In this document: piece by piece, positions 35,823-46,022 of the stretch
Layout of the letters: every line of letters begins with the position of its first letter
How positions within the stretch are numbered: position 1 is the stretch's first letter
Assembly (NCBI GenBank): GCA_000293845.2
Contig: ALYF01000003.1
Location: 62,001-126,000, forward strand
Direction: 5' to 3'
Length of the DNA stretch: 64,000 bases
From: an alpha proteobacterium IMCC14465
Lineage (GTDB): Bacteria; Pseudomonadota; Alphaproteobacteria; RS24
Notes under the pieces: model-generated
Told to the model about the DNA's origin: nothing
Seen by the model: only the letters and a program-made list of their open reading frames with translations
The model's database searches: none
Position numbers and translations under genes: made by a program

Positions 35823-37139
35823 ATGATTAAATTACCTAAATTCCTTACCTGCTTGTCAGTCGCTGCCATTGGGCTCGCTCTACTCACGGGTCCGGTGCAG
35901 GCTGAAGTCACATCAGCGGAATCTGCTTATGTCTTCAATACATTGCTGTTCCTAATGTGTGGCTTCCTCGTCATGTTTATGGCTGCAGGTTTTGCCATGC
36001 TCGAAAGCGGCATGGTCAGATCCAAAAATGTCGGCACAATTTGTGTCAAAAACATCTCACTCTATTCCGTAGCCGGCATCATGTTCTATCTCGTCGGCTA
36101 TAACCTTCTTTATGGAATTGACGAGGGCGGATATCTCGGCAGCTTCAGCATTTGGGGCGGCGATGATTCTGGTCTCACATCAGACACACCAGATTTCTCA
36201 GGCGGATATTCAGCAGGTTCAGACTGGTACTTCCAGATGGTCTTTGTTGCGACCGCAGCATCTATCGTCTCAGGCACCGTTGCCGAACGTATCAAATTAT
36301 GGCCTTTCCTTGGCTTTGTCGTTCTGCTCACAGCTTTTATCTATCCAATTCAAGCCTCTTGGGTTTGGGGTGGCGGTTGGCTATCAGCAGCAGGCTTCTC
36401 AGACTTTGCGGGTTCAACACTTGTCCACTCTGTTGGGGGCTGGGCGGCTCTTGTCGGTGCCATTCTTCTGGGTGCGCGTGCCGGCAAATACGGCACTGAC
36501 GGATCAGTCACGCCAATTCCTGGTTCATCCATGCCACTCGCAACATTGGGTACATTTATCCTATGGCTCGGCTGGTTTGGCTTTAATGGCGGGTCACAGC
36601 TTGCCCTTGGCTCCGGCATTGATGCGGCATCGGTTGCAAATATCTTCATCAACACGAATATGGCAGCCGCAGCAGGTGTTGTTGCCGCCATGGTCGCAAC
36701 ACAACTACTCTATGGTAAAGTTGATCTCACAATGGCTCTTAACGGCGCGATTGGCGGTCTGGTTTCCATTACAGCCGAACCTCTCGCACCCACGATTGCT
36801 CAGGCTCTTTTCATTGGCGCTGTCGGCGGCATTCTTGTCGTTCTCGCGGTTCCATTGCTCGACAAACTCAAAATCGACGATGTTGTTGGCGCTATTCCGG
36901 CGCATTTGGTTTGCGGCATTTGGGGCACGATGATTGTACCTTTGAGCAATACGGGAACAGCTTATGGCACGCAATTGCTGGGTGTCGTTTCTATCGGCAT
37001 CTTCGCAATTATTGCAAGTGCCATAGGTTGGACGCTCCTCAAATTTACTGTCGGTATTCGCGTCAGTGAAGAAGATGAGCTAACCGGGCTGGATAAATCT
37101 GAGTTGGGCATTGAAGCCTACCCAGAATTTACCCGCTAA
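35823..37139 (+). CDS. amtB: Ammonium transporter (second copy)
   Basis: A 438-residue paralogue of the first Amt, starting 10 bp after glnK. It also has a signal peptide (about 1-25), twin histidines in GSTLVHSVGGWAALVG and GAIPAHLVCGIWG, and a matching tail ELGIEAYPEFTR. The proteins match closely across all helices, pointing to duplication around glnK. Codon use differs (fewer T-ending codons), so the copies are not a very recent duplication. The two may differ in affinity or GlnK response. Confidence 0.95.
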   Translation: MIKLPKFLTCLSVAAIGLALLTGPVQAEVTSAESAYVFNTLLFLMCGFLVMFMAAGFAMLESGMVRSKNVGTICVKNISLYSVAGIMFYLVGYNLLYGIDEGGYLGSFSIWGGDDSGLTSDTPDFSGGYSAGSDWYFQMVFVATAASIVSGTVAERIKLWPFLGFVVLLTAFIYPIQASWVWGGGWLSAAGFSDFAGSTLVHSVGGWAALVGAILLGARAGKYGTDGSVTPIPGSSMPLATLGTFILWLGWFGFNGGSQLALGSGIDAASVANIFINTNMAAAAGVVAAMVATQLLYGKVDLTMALNGAIGGLVSITAEPLAPTIAQALFIGAVGGILVVLAVPLLDKLKIDDVVGAIPAHLVCGIWGTMIVPLSNTGTAYGTQLLGVVSIGIFAIIASAIGWTLLKFTVGIRVSEEDELTGLDKSELGIEAYPEFTR

Positions 37140-37183
37140 GTTCTGCCCAAAACAACAGGTCCACCTTCCTACCTGTTAAGTTT

Positions 37184-37213
37184 AACCCCGGGGGTCATGC
37201 TCCCGGGGTTTTT
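37184..37213 (+). terminator. Terminator after the second amtB
   Basis: AACCCCGGG (37184-37192) pairs with CCCGGGGTT (37202-37210) around a nine-base loop and runs into T's. The CCCCGG core is shared with the hairpin between the first amtB and glnK. Confidence 0.9.
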
Positions 37214-37275
37214 ATTTGTTGTTGACCTTAACCCCACAAAGATTTAAGCGAAAACATGTTGATGAGGAGGGCGTT

Positions 37276-39213
37276 GTGTCTGCTGGCATTTCTATTTCTG
37301 AAAATTTCGATAAAGACATCCTGACAGAGGATATTTATGGTATTTCCCGTTGGGGTGATGGCCTTATCACTGTTCTTGAAAACGGCCATATCGGCCTTTG
37401 TCAGCCTGAAAGTCCTGACAGCCCCCCAACCGACCTTACAGAAATTATTAAGAACCTCGACCAGGGCGGCATCACCGCGCCGGTTTTATTACGGGTTACG
37501 AATTTCCTCAGAAGCCGCATAGACCAAATTAATGTGTCTTTTAACGCGGCGATTGAAGAACTGGCCTATAAGGGCATATATCGCGGGGTTTTTCCGGTTA
37601 AGGTCAATCAGCAAGCACCTGTTGTGGATAGAATTGTCGACTTTGGACGCCCTTATGATTTTGGTCTGGAAGTGGGTTCCAAAGCCGAACTGCTGATTGC
37701 GCTTTCGCATAATCTCTCCAAAGAAGCGGCGATTATCTGTAACGGCATTAAGGATAGCGAGTTCGTCCGGCTCGCCCTCATGGCACAAAGGCTGGGGTAT
37801 AATTGTTTTCTGGTGCTTGAAAGTCCACGCGAACTGGATTTAGTGCTAGATGTTGCCCAAGAAACGGGCATCGCACCCCAACTCGGCATTCGAGTGAAAC
37901 TGACCTATACCGTCAGCGGCAACTGGGCAAAATCAAGCGGCGACAGGAGCACCTTCGGCTTAAGTATTCCTCAAGTTATGGATGTGGTTGAAAAACTCCG
38001 CCAGCATGAGGCGCTGGACTGGCTGGTTCTGCAACATTCGCATCTGGGCAGTCAGGTACCAAATATTATCGAAATCCGTCATGCCACACAGGAAGCGGCG
38101 CGGTTCTTTGTTGAACTCCGCCGTGAAGGCGCGCCCCTAACACATCTCGACCTTGGCGGCGGTCTGGGTGTTGATTATACGGGCGAACATATTGCCTCTG
38201 CCAATTCGGTGAATTATTCGCTGAATGAATATTGCCTGAATATTATCGAAACCGTGAAAGATATGATGGATGCACATGACATGCCGCATCCGGTGATAGT
38301 CACGGAAAGCGGGCGTGCCTGTGTCGCGCAATCCTCCATGCTGTTATTCAATGTGCTTGAGGCAACCCATTTTGACAGCACACTGAAAGTTGACGCTGCA
38401 GATGACGATCACCCATTGCTCACCAAAATGCTGGAGATTGAAACCTATCTGTCCCATGAAAGATTGCAGGAATGCTGGAACGATTTGCAATATTACCGCG
38501 ATGAGGTGCGCAGTCTTTTCCAAAGCAATCAGGTGAGCCTTGCCATGACGGCAAAATCTGAGCGCACTTATCTTTATCTGATGAACAGGATTAAAAACCT
38601 TCTCCTCCCCGCCCATCAATGCGACACAATGAGTGTTGGTGAAGATATGATTGATGCGCTGGAACAAGCCGCCGATATATTACATTGTAATTTTTCTTTG
38701 TTTCAAAGCCTGCCGGATATTTGGGCAATTGACCAAATTCACCCGATTGCGCCCCTGCAAAGGCTAAATGAAAAGCCGCGAAGAGAAGCTGTTCTCAGTG
38801 ACATTACCTGTGACAGTGACGGCAAAATTGACCGTTTTGTGCTGGAGAAAGGTGTTTCCAACACGCTACCAGTTCATGACCTTATGGCAGGTGAAGAATA
38901 TTATCTTGGCGTGTTTTTTGTCGGCGCCTATCAGGAAACTCTTGGCGATTTGCATAATCTATTTGGCGACACGAATGTTGTGACCATTGAGTTAAACCCC
39001 GATGGTAGTTTTGAGATGATGCATGAACAAGAAGGCGATACGGTTTCCGAGGTATTGAGTTATGTCGAATATGAACCACGCCGTATGGTCGATACATTTA
39101 AGGTGATTGTTGAAAATGCCGTCCGCGCCGGTCGTGTCAGCGCTGCAGAAAGAAAGGAAATGATTTCCACTTTCAAAGACAGCATTCAAGGCTACACCTA
39201 TTTTGAGCATTAA
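37276..39213 (+). CDS. speA: Biosynthetic arginine decarboxylase
   Basis: A 645-residue PLP enzyme that converts arginine to agmatine. The start is GTG at 37276, with GGAGG five bases upstream; the longer reading from 37216 would begin beside the preceding terminator. The PLP lysine is K109 in YRGVFPVKVNQ; LDLGGGLGVDY and VTESGRACVAQ are the family's glycine loop and catalytic region. It belongs to the alanine-racemase-fold SpeA family, not the inducible AdiA family. First of four genes making spermidine. Confidence 0.95.
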   Translation: MSAGISISENFDKDILTEDIYGISRWGDGLITVLENGHIGLCQPESPDSPPTDLTEIIKNLDQGGITAPVLLRVTNFLRSRIDQINVSFNAAIEELAYKGIYRGVFPVKVNQQAPVVDRIVDFGRPYDFGLEVGSKAELLIALSHNLSKEAAIICNGIKDSEFVRLALMAQRLGYNCFLVLESPRELDLVLDVAQETGIAPQLGIRVKLTYTVSGNWAKSSGDRSTFGLSIPQVMDVVEKLRQHEALDWLVLQHSHLGSQVPNIIEIRHATQEAARFFVELRREGAPLTHLDLGGGLGVDYTGEHIASANSVNYSLNEYCLNIIETVKDMMDAHDMPHPVIVTESGRACVAQSSMLLFNVLEATHFDSTLKVDAADDDHPLLTKMLEIETYLSHERLQECWNDLQYYRDEVRSLFQSNQVSLAMTAKSERTYLYLMNRIKNLLLPAHQCDTMSVGEDMIDALEQAADILHCNFSLFQSLPDIWAIDQIHPIAPLQRLNEKPRREAVLSDITCDSDGKIDRFVLEKGVSNTLPVHDLMAGEEYYLGVFFVGAYQETLGDLHNLFGDTNVVTIELNPDGSFEMMHEQEGDTVSEVLSYVEYEPRRMVDTFKVIVENAVRAGRVSAAERKEMISTFKDSIQGYTYFEH

Positions 39214-39227
39214 ATCAGGAGGGCCAT

Positions 39228-40433
39228 ATGTCTAAAGTTCTCGTTATCGGTGCGGGGGGTGTCGGTTCTGTTGCCGTCCATAAAATGGCAATGTGGCCTG
39301 ATATGTTTTCGCAGATTACCCTTGCCAGCCGCCGTATTGCTAAATGCGACGCGATTGCTGCCAGTGTGAAAAATCGTGCCGGTGTCACCATCGCAACGGC
39401 TGAACTTGATGCAGATGATATTGCGGCAACAACTCGGCTTATCGAAAAGACGGGAGCGTCTCTCGTGGTTAATCTGGCCTTGCCCTATCAGGACTTGAAT
39501 ATAATGGAAGCCTGTCTTATCGCTGGGGCCGATTATTTGGATACGGCAAATTATGAGCCATTGGATGAAGCAAAATTCGAATATCACTGGCAATGGGCCT
39601 ATCAAGAAAAATTTGAAAAAGCGGGTCTGACAGCACTTTTAGGCTCTGGCTTTGACCCGGGCGTTACCAATGTATTCACGGCCTATATCGCCAAACATCA
39701 TGTTCAGAAAATGCAGACATTGGATATTCTGGACTGTAATGGCGGCGATCACGGTCAGCATTTTGCGACCAATTTTAACCCCGAAATTAACATCCGCGAA
39801 GTGACTGCCCCGGCACGACACTGGCAGGAGGGGCGCTGGGTTGAGACACCGGCATTAAGCCATAAGCAAAGTTTTGATTTCCCCCAAGTCGGGGAGCGCA
39901 ATATGTATCTGATGTATCATGAGGAGCTTGAATCCCTATCCAAGCATTTCCCCGAACTCACCCGCGCGCGTTTCTGGATGACTTTCGGCGATGCCTATCT
40001 CACCCATTTAAGCGTGCTGGAAAATATCGGCATGACCTCGATTGAACCGATACTCTATGAGGGACAGGAAATTGTCCCGCTTCAATTTTTGAAAGCCGTT
40101 CTGCCCGAACCCTCTGGGCTAGGGGAAACGACAAAGGGAAAAACCTGTATCGGTAATATTGTAAGTGGCATGCATGAGGGACAACCGAAAACCGTTTATC
40201 TTTATAATATCTGCGACCATGAAGATTGTTTTGCTGAAGTAGGCAGTCAGGCCGTGAGTTATACGACAGGCGTGCCGGCGATGATTGGTGCATCCTTAAT
40301 ATTGGATAAAAGCTGGCGCAAGCCCGGTGTCTGGAATATGGAACAATTTGACCCCGACCCGTTTATGGAGAGGTTGAATAAATATGGCCTGCCATGGCAT
40401 GTCACTGAATTGCCCAAAGCATTAGATTTTTAA
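39228..40433 (+). CDS. Carboxynorspermidine/carboxyspermidine synthase (saccharopine dehydrogenase family)
   Basis: A 401-residue saccharopine-dehydrogenase-family enzyme. The NADPH Rossmann motif GAGGVGSVAVHKM is at residues 8-20, and GLTALLGSGFDPGVTNVF and LDILDCNGGDHG are typical of the carboxynorspermidine dehydrogenase branch. It condenses putrescine (or diaminopropane) with aspartate semialdehyde and reduces the imine. With agmatinase in the operon, putrescine and hence carboxyspermidine is the likely product. AGGAGGG precedes the ATG, 14 bp after speA. Lysine saccharopine dehydrogenases are the alternative, but context decides. Confidence 0.92.
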   Translation: MSKVLVIGAGGVGSVAVHKMAMWPDMFSQITLASRRIAKCDAIAASVKNRAGVTIATAELDADDIAATTRLIEKTGASLVVNLALPYQDLNIMEACLIAGADYLDTANYEPLDEAKFEYHWQWAYQEKFEKAGLTALLGSGFDPGVTNVFTAYIAKHHVQKMQTLDILDCNGGDHGQHFATNFNPEINIREVTAPARHWQEGRWVETPALSHKQSFDFPQVGERNMYLMYHEELESLSKHFPELTRARFWMTFGDAYLTHLSVLENIGMTSIEPILYEGQEIVPLQFLKAVLPEPSGLGETTKGKTCIGNIVSGMHEGQPKTVYLYNICDHEDCFAEVGSQAVSYTTGVPAMIGASLILDKSWRKPGVWNMEQFDPDPFMERLNKYGLPWHVTELPKALDF

Positions 40434-40452
40434 TCATGTTGGATTTCTAACC

Positions 40453-41616
40453 ATGCTCCCAACGCAGTCATCCGGTGCCGGACAATTTGCCAAGCTTGAT
40501 TTATCGAGGCTACCCAGCCCCTGTTTCGTCATTGACGAAATCAAGCTGACGGAAAATCTCCAAATTCTCAAAGATATCGCAACTGCCGCTGATACAAAAA
40601 TTCTGCTGGCCTTAAAAGCTTTTTCCATGTGGTCACTGGCGCCGCTTATCAACGACTACTTAGCAGGATGTTGCGCGTCAGGATTGTGGGAAGCCCAACT
40701 TGCCAGAAAATATTTCTCAGGCGAACTCTCAAGTTTTGCGCCCGCCTTCAAGCCATCTGAAATTGAAGACATCGCAACGCTCTCCAGTCATGTGGTATTT
40801 AATAATCTAGGGCAGCATCAAGCCTTTGCAGATGTGGCACGCAAATATGGCGCAGAAACTGGATTGCGCATTAACCCGCAACATTCAGAAGGCCAGACGG
40901 CGAAATATGATCCGAGCATGACAGGCTCGCGGCTCGGACAACCGCTTGACCAGCTTATGCAGCTTGACCTACCGGATATAGATGGTCTGCATCTGCACAA
41001 TTTATGCGAGCAAGGTTTTGCGCCACTGGCGCGCACCGTCGCGGCTATAGAGCCTTATCTGGCAGCGCAAAAGGGGCGCTTTCAATGGCTCAATCTTGGC
41101 GGCGGTCACATGCTCACGCAACCGGATTACGATACAGAGGCGCTTATCGCCTTATTGAAAAGATTGCGCGCTGACTATGAGGCACAGATTTATCTCGAAC
41201 CCGGCACAGCGATTGCGTTTGATGCGGGTATTCTTGTCGGCGAGGTGCTGGATGTGACGGATAATGATGGCCCGATTGCTATTTTAGATATTTCTGCGAC
41301 CTGCCACATGCCTGACGTTCTGGAAGCGCCGTATCGTCCGGCTCTCCTCAATGAAACGTCAGAAGACGGGGTAAATGTGACGCTGGGTGGGCCGAGTTGT
41401 CTCGCCGGTGATGTTATCGGCACCTATAATTTCCCGAACATGCCGAAGCCCGGACAACGCCTCGCCTTTCTTGACCAGGCACATTATTCAATGGTCAAAA
41501 CCACCACCTTTAACGGCATGAAAATGCCATCCATCGCGATATGGAACAGCCAGACGGATGACCTTAAACGCGTCAGAGAATTTGATTTTAGTGATTTTGA
41601 AAGGCGCCTCTCATGA
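40453..41616 (+). CDS. nspC: Carboxynorspermidine/carboxyspermidine decarboxylase
   Basis: A 387-residue PLP decarboxylase of the alanine-racemase fold. The PLP lysine is in ILLALKAFSMW, followed by LNLGGGHMLTQPDYD and the family's EPGTAIAFDAG. It removes CO2 from carboxyspermidine to give spermidine. The 19-bp gap after the synthase contains an imperfect duplication of its stop and a decoy ATG (40437) that reads only four codons. It overlaps speB by four bases (ATGA). Confidence 0.93.
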   Translation: MLPTQSSGAGQFAKLDLSRLPSPCFVIDEIKLTENLQILKDIATAADTKILLALKAFSMWSLAPLINDYLAGCCASGLWEAQLARKYFSGELSSFAPAFKPSEIEDIATLSSHVVFNNLGQHQAFADVARKYGAETGLRINPQHSEGQTAKYDPSMTGSRLGQPLDQLMQLDLPDIDGLHLHNLCEQGFAPLARTVAAIEPYLAAQKGRFQWLNLGGGHMLTQPDYDTEALIALLKRLRADYEAQIYLEPGTAIAFDAGILVGEVLDVTDNDGPIAILDISATCHMPDVLEAPYRPALLNETSEDGVNVTLGGPSCLAGDVIGTYNFPNMPKPGQRLAFLDQAHYSMVKTTTFNGMKMPSIAIWNSQTDDLKRVREFDFSDFERRLS

Positions 41617-42509
41617 CGTCGCAATTTTTAGGTTCAGAACTCAGCGCCACCGAAAACCAACAGGCTGACGCTCTGTTTCAGATTATCCCTTGCGGTCTGG
41701 AGGCCACGGTCTCTTACGGCACTGGCACGCGCAAAGGGCCGGAAGCTATTTTGCAGGCCAGCGACCAGTTAGAACGCAATGTGCAAGGCTTTGAGCCATG
41801 CCAGCAGGGTATTTTCACGCATCCCGAACTTAATTGCACGCAACCGATTGAACAGGTGATGCAAGACCTACGCGCCCTAACCGCCGACATCAGCGCCAAA
41901 GGGCATATTCCGGTAACACTTGGCGGCGAACATAGTGTGAGCTATGGCGCGGTGATGGGCGTCATGGATGCGCTACATCAAAAAGGGGAAACCCTCGGCA
42001 TTGTTCAGATTGACGCCCATGCCGATTTCCGCGTGGCTTATCAAGGCCATCATTATTCCCATGCCAGCGTCATGCATCTGCTTGCGGAAGCGGGGCTGCC
42101 CATTGTTTCTCTCGGCGTTCGTGCGCTCAGTACGGAAGAAGAGCTTGCCCGCACTCAGCATGGGGTCATCGCTCATGACGGCCCGATGCTGGTTAGAAAC
42201 AATATAAGCCAGATTGAGTTGCCGGATGATTTTCCGAAGAATATTTATGTCACCTTTGATGTGGACGGTCTTGACCCGTCTGTCATCGCCGCAACCGGCA
42301 CACCTGTGCCAGGCGGGTTAGGATTTTATCAATCACTGGATTTGGTGGAAAGCACCTTGAAAGGGCGTCGCTGTGTCGGCATTGATATCACCGAACTTGC
42401 GCCGGTTGAAGGACAAACATCAAACGATTTTACGGCAGCACTTATTTGCTACACCCTCATGGCATTTGCTGCAAAAACTCAGATTGATAAACAGAAGCCG
42501 CTAAAATAG
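41613..42509 (+). CDS. speB: Agmatinase
   Basis: A 298-residue ureohydrolase that splits agmatine to putrescine and urea. All binuclear Mn ligands are visible: GGEHSVSYG, QIDAHADFR with HxDAHxD-type spacing, and TFDVDGLDPS. The substrate loop and GRRCVGIDITELAP complete the family pattern. Fourth gene of the spermidine operon, closing the arginine-to-putrescine branch; the overlap with nspC implies coupled translation. Its stop lies inside a 14-bp tandem duplication. Formiminoglutamase or guanidinobutyrase are alternatives, disfavoured by context. Confidence 0.94.
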   Translation: MTSQFLGSELSATENQQADALFQIIPCGLEATVSYGTGTRKGPEAILQASDQLERNVQGFEPCQQGIFTHPELNCTQPIEQVMQDLRALTADISAKGHIPVTLGGEHSVSYGAVMGVMDALHQKGETLGIVQIDAHADFRVAYQGHHYSHASVMHLLAEAGLPIVSLGVRALSTEEELARTQHGVIAHDGPMLVRNNISQIELPDDFPKNIYVTFDVDGLDPSVIAATGTPVPGGLGFYQSLDLVESTLKGRRCVGIDITELAPVEGQTSNDFTAALICYTLMAFAAKTQIDKQKPLK

Positions 42510-42529
42510 AGCCAATAAAATAGAGCCTA
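42502..42529. repeat. 14-bp tandem duplication across the speB stop
   Basis: TAAAATAGAGCCAA at 42502-42515 is repeated at 42516-42529 with one change. The first copy contains the speB stop codon. Confidence 0.85.
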
Positions 42530-42536
42530 AAGAAGC

Positions 42537-43241
42537 TTAATCTTTTTTGGTCAGCGCATAACCCGCACCACGCACGGTGCGTATCATATCCGGCCGATCC
42601 GGGCCGCCATCCGCTCTTTTATTCAGGGCGCGGCGCAAACGGCTCATATGCACATCAACCGTGCGTTCTTCAACATAGACCCCATGCCCCCAGACCAAAT
42701 CAAGTAATTGATCGCGGCTGAAAACGCGTTCAGGGCGTTCAATCAGCAAGCTCAAAAGCTTAAACTCACGCGCACCAAGATGAATATCATCGCCGTTTCT
42801 CGTCACCCGCATAGTTTCAGGGTTCAGTTCCAAGCCCTGAAATTCCAGCTTATCCTGTAATAATGTCGGGCGGGAACGTCTCAGCAAAGCCTTGATGCGC
42901 GAGACCAATTCCCGCGGCGAAAATGGCTTAGTGATGTAATCATCCGCACCCGAATCCAGCCCCAATGCACGGTCGCCTTCCTCACCACGCGCACTGACCA
43001 TAAGTATCGGTAACAGGCGTGTCTCAGGGCGGCTGCGTAACTCATGGCAAACATCAATGCCCGAAGCTTCCGGTATCATCCAATCAAGGATAATCAAATC
43101 CGGTTTGACTTCCTCAATAATGATGAGGGCGTCTTTCCCATTATCTGCAAGCAAAATATCATAACCTGCTTTTTCAATATTATATCTTAACAATTGTTGT
43201 TGCGCGGGCTCGTCATCGACTATCAGGATTTTGGCTGTCAT
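42537..43241 (-). CDS. phoB: Phosphate regulon response regulator
   Basis: A 234-residue OmpR/PhoB-type regulator. The start at 43241 has AGGTAG upstream. Receiver residues D9, D10, phospho-acceptor D53 (ILDWMIPE), and the TKPFSPREL lysine are present. The C-terminal winged helix includes EERTVDVHMSRLRRAL, whose recognition helix binds PHO boxes. Two PHO-box-like sites appear in this window, before pstS and before the glycosyltransferase. Last gene of phoR-pstSCAB-phoU-phoB; four bp after phoU. Confidence 0.96.
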   Translation of the reverse strand: MTAKILIVDDEPAQQQLLRYNIEKAGYDILLADNGKDALIIIEEVKPDLIILDWMIPEASGIDVCHELRSRPETRLLPILMVSARGEEGDRALGLDSGADDYITKPFSPRELVSRIKALLRRSRPTLLQDKLEFQGLELNPETMRVTRNGDDIHLGAREFKLLSLLIERPERVFSRDQLLDLVWGHGVYVEERTVDVHMSRLRRALNKRADGGPDRPDMIRTVRGAGYALTKKD

Positions 43242-43245
43242 TTTT

Positions 43246-43962
43246 CTACCTAACTCGTAAAGCAATTGAGCTCGACCGATCGGCTTTGGGCCGATTCTGA
43301 TCAGGCATCTCTCCATGGTGTAAAAAATAAATTTGTTCGGCAATACCAGTAATGTGATCACCGACGCGCTCAATGTTTTTAGCAACAAACAGCAGATGTG
43401 GACCAATCTTCAACTGCTCTTGATTATAAGACATTTCTTCAATGAGGCTTTGAAAGACCACTGTGTTGAGCTTATCCACCTCTATATCCGCTTCCATAAC
43501 ATCAAGCGCTGTGACCGGATCAACTTCTACATAAGCATCTAGAATCTTATTGAGCATTTTCAGAACCATAGAGGTCATGGTTCTGATAGAGGGCAGCATT
43601 TGCGTCTTTACGGTGGTGTCCAATATTACCTTATTTCTTTTGGCAATATTTTTAGCCAAATCGCCAATTCGCTCCAATGTCGACGCCACTTTCAAAGCGA
43701 CAATCACCCGCCGCAAATCCTCAGCACGCGGCGCACGCAGCGCGATAATCTCGATGACCTTGTCATTCAGTAATGCCTCGAGATTATCAAGCTCTTTATC
43801 TCGTTTGATAATATCATCCAGACCGGAAGGGTTGCGGGCAATCAGCGCCTCAGTAGAAGCAAAAAGTTGGGTTTCTGCTAAGGCACCCATTCTGGCCATC
43901 ATGTCATTCAGCGTCGCCAAATCGTCATCAAATGCGGTTACGATATGTTTTTTTTCTACCAT
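43246..43962 (-). CDS. phoU: Phosphate signalling protein
   Basis: A 238-residue helical protein of two PhoU repeats (about 10-100 and 115-215) with the family segments LNDKVIEIIALRAP, RVIVALKVASTLERIGDLAKNIAKR and ERVGDHITGIAEQIYF, which carry metal-binding E/D clusters. It couples the Pst transporter to PhoR so that the regulon is off in high phosphate. It sits between pstB and phoB. The tail (PDQNRPKADRS) is unstructured. Confidence 0.96.
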   Translation of the reverse strand: MVEKKHIVTAFDDDLATLNDMMARMGALAETQLFASTEALIARNPSGLDDIIKRDKELDNLEALLNDKVIEIIALRAPRAEDLRRVIVALKVASTLERIGDLAKNIAKRNKVILDTTVKTQMLPSIRTMTSMVLKMLNKILDAYVEVDPVTALDVMEADIEVDKLNTVVFQSLIEEMSYNQEQLKIGPHLLFVAKNIERVGDHITGIAEQIYFLHHGEMPDQNRPKADRSSSIALRVR

Positions 43963-43969
43963 TTATGAG

Positions 43970-44737
43970 CTATCCAATCCGTCCTGATATATAGGCTTCT
44001 GTTTGTTCATTTTTTGGACGCGTAAAAATATCATTTGTTTCGCCATATTCGATAATATTGCCAAGATGGAAATATCCCGTCTTTTGCGATACACGCGCCG
44101 CCTGTTGCATGGAGTGGGTCACGATAACAATCGTAAAACGCTCCCTTAATTCATTAATCAGTTCCTCGATAATAGATGTCGCAATTGGGTCAAGTGCCGA
44201 ACAAGGCTCGTCCATTAAAAGAATATCAGGATTAACCGCAATCGCTCTGGCAATACAAAGTCGCTGCTGTTGCCCACCTGAAAGCCCCAACGCTTTGTCA
44301 TCTAAACGCTCGCTTACCTCATCCCAGAGGCCGGCGCGCTTAAGGCTTTTTTTAACAATGCGATCCATATCATCTTTGTTTTCCGTCAAACCATGAATAC
44401 GCGGACCATAAGCCACATTATCATAAATTGATTTTGGAAAGGGGTTCGGCTTTTGAAATACCATGCCCACGCGCGCACGGAGTTCTACGACATCAATTTC
44501 AGGGTCATAAACATCCGTATCATCAATCATCAACCGCCCGCTAACCTTACAATTATCAATGACGTCATTCATACGATTAATACAGCGCAAGAATGTTGAT
44601 TTACCACAACCAGACGGGCCAATCAGTGCCGTGACTTCATTCGGGTAAATATCCAAATCAATGCCATGTAAAGCACGCTTATCGTCATATTCAACAATAA
44701 TGCCCGATGATTTGATTTTGGGAGTTGAAAGCGTCAT
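43970..44737 (-). CDS. pstB: Phosphate ABC transporter ATPase
   Basis: A 255-residue ABC ATPase. Walker [10 protein letters not shown] is at 40-48, the signature LSGGQQQR and Walker B LLMDEP follow. It powers phosphate uptake through PstCA and relays transport state to PhoU/PhoR. The start at 44737 (one base after the pstA stop) is preferred; another ATG six codons upstream overlaps pstA. Confidence 0.96.
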   Translation of the reverse strand: MTLSTPKIKSSGIIVEYDDKRALHGIDLDIYPNEVTALIGPSGCGKSTFLRCINRMNDVIDNCKVSGRLMIDDTDVYDPEIDVVELRARVGMVFQKPNPFPKSIYDNVAYGPRIHGLTENKDDMDRIVKKSLKRAGLWDEVSERLDDKALGLSGGQQQRLCIARAIAVNPDILLMDEPCSALDPIATSIIEELINELRERFTIVIVTHSMQQAARVSQKTGYFHLGNIIEYGETNDIFTRPKNEQTEAYISGRIG

Positions 44738-44738
44738 G

Positions 44739-46022
44739 TCACCATCTCTTTTCATATTTCTTTCTCAAATATATCGCCAAGGCATTCATCAAAAGTAAAA
44801 ATACCATCAGGCAAATAATACCGGCGGCTGTTTTGGCCTGGAAAGCACGCTCGGGATTATTGGCCCACATATAAATCTGAGCCGGCAAAACCGTCGCCTT
44901 GTCATCAATCCACATGGGCGTATCAACAATAAATGCCATCATCCCAATCATTAAAAGCGGTGCTGTTTCCCCTGCGGCTTGAGCGAGTCCGATAATCGTT
45001 CCAGTCAGAATACCAGGCATAGCAAGCGGCAGCACATGATGAAAAATCACTTGAATAGGTGACGCGCCAACACCCAATGCCGCCTCTCTAATAGAGGGAG
45101 GCACGGCAGCAAGCGCGGCGCGTGTTGCAATTATAATGGTCGGCAGCGTCATGAGCGCCAACACCATTCCGCCGACGAGAGGCGCAGAGCGCGGCAGATG
45201 AAAGAAATTAATAAACACCGCCAAACCGAGCAAACCAAACACAATAGACGGTACGGCAGCCAGATTATTAATATTCACCTCAATCAAATCCGTCAGGCGG
45301 TTTTTCGGCGCGATTTCTTCTAGATAAATCGCCGCCATGACACCCAGCGGAAAACTGAAAAGCAGCGTCACCAGCATGGTCAGGAGTGTGCCGACAGCCG
45401 CACTGCGAAGACCCGCCATTTCAGCCTCTCTGCTGTCACCGGAGGTAAACAAAAACCAGGCAATGCGTCTATCAATCCGACCAGCGGCTTCTAAATGATC
45501 GATAAAGGTTAATTCGCGATCTGAAATCACCCTGTTATCTTCGGGCAGAGAGCGGTCAATCAAACCCTTTAATAATAAGTCAACATCGTCGGAAAGGGGC
45601 AATGCCACTGCTACAGTCGAGCCGATAATAGTCGGGTCATTGAGAACCTTATCGCGCAACGCATCGCCAGCACCGCCCGACAGAAGATTGCCGATAGCCC
45701 GCTTACCGCGTCGGTCAGTGACTTCCGGAAATTCATTTCTGAGCGTTTTACGAACCATCCCGCGCCAGTTCACTTTTCTCATAGCGGCAGGGTCTGTCAC
45801 TTGGTCAGCCGGTATGGTTGTTTCAGGAATAGCAATGTCGAGCGTGACGTAATGATGCGTAAAGGCCGGAATAGACATTTGCGTCAATCCGCCAAGCAGC
45901 ACAAGCAATATACCGGCAGCTGAACAAATCGCCGCTAGACCAAAAAATTTAAATCTTTTTTCAGCTCGATAGCGCTTCTTCAAATGCTTTGATTGCGCGG
46001 TTTGTGTGGCCTGATCAGTCAT
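44739..46022 (-). CDS. pstA: Phosphate ABC transporter permease PstA
   Basis: A 427-residue permease, longer than the roughly 300 residues of E. coli PstA. The extra N-terminal 150 residues include one helix (about 27-52) and a periplasmic region, matching the DUF3333-type extension seen in alphaproteobacterial PstA. The core contains [15 protein letters not shown] and an [19 protein letters not shown]-coupling loop. The start at 46022 has AAGGAG five bases upstream and overlaps the pstC end by eight bases. Confidence 0.94.
   Translation of the reverse strand: MTDQATQTAQSKHLKKRYRAEKRFKFFGLAAICSAAGILLVLLGGLTQMSIPAFTHHYVTLDIAIPETTIPADQVTDPAAMRKVNWRGMVRKTLRNEFPEVTDRRGKRAIGNLLSGGAGDALRDKVLNDPTIIGSTVAVALPLSDDVDLLLKGLIDRSLPEDNRVISDRELTFIDHLEAAGRIDRRIAWFLFTSGDSREAEMAGLRSAAVGTLLTMLVTLLFSFPLGVMAAIYLEEIAPKNRLTDLIEVNINNLAAVPSIVFGLLGLAVFINFFHLPRSAPLVGGMVLALMTLPTIIIATRAALAAVPPSIREAALGVGASPIQVIFHHVLPLAMPGILTGTIIGLAQAAGETAPLLMIGMMAFIVDTPMWIDDKATVLPAQIYMWANNPERAFQAKTAAGIICLMVFLLLMNALAIYLRKKYEKRW

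Noticed and set aside
36112-36933. 273-residue ORF in a second frame of the second amtB
   Set aside because: Gln/Ser/Leu-rich shadow frame of a strongly conserved transporter.
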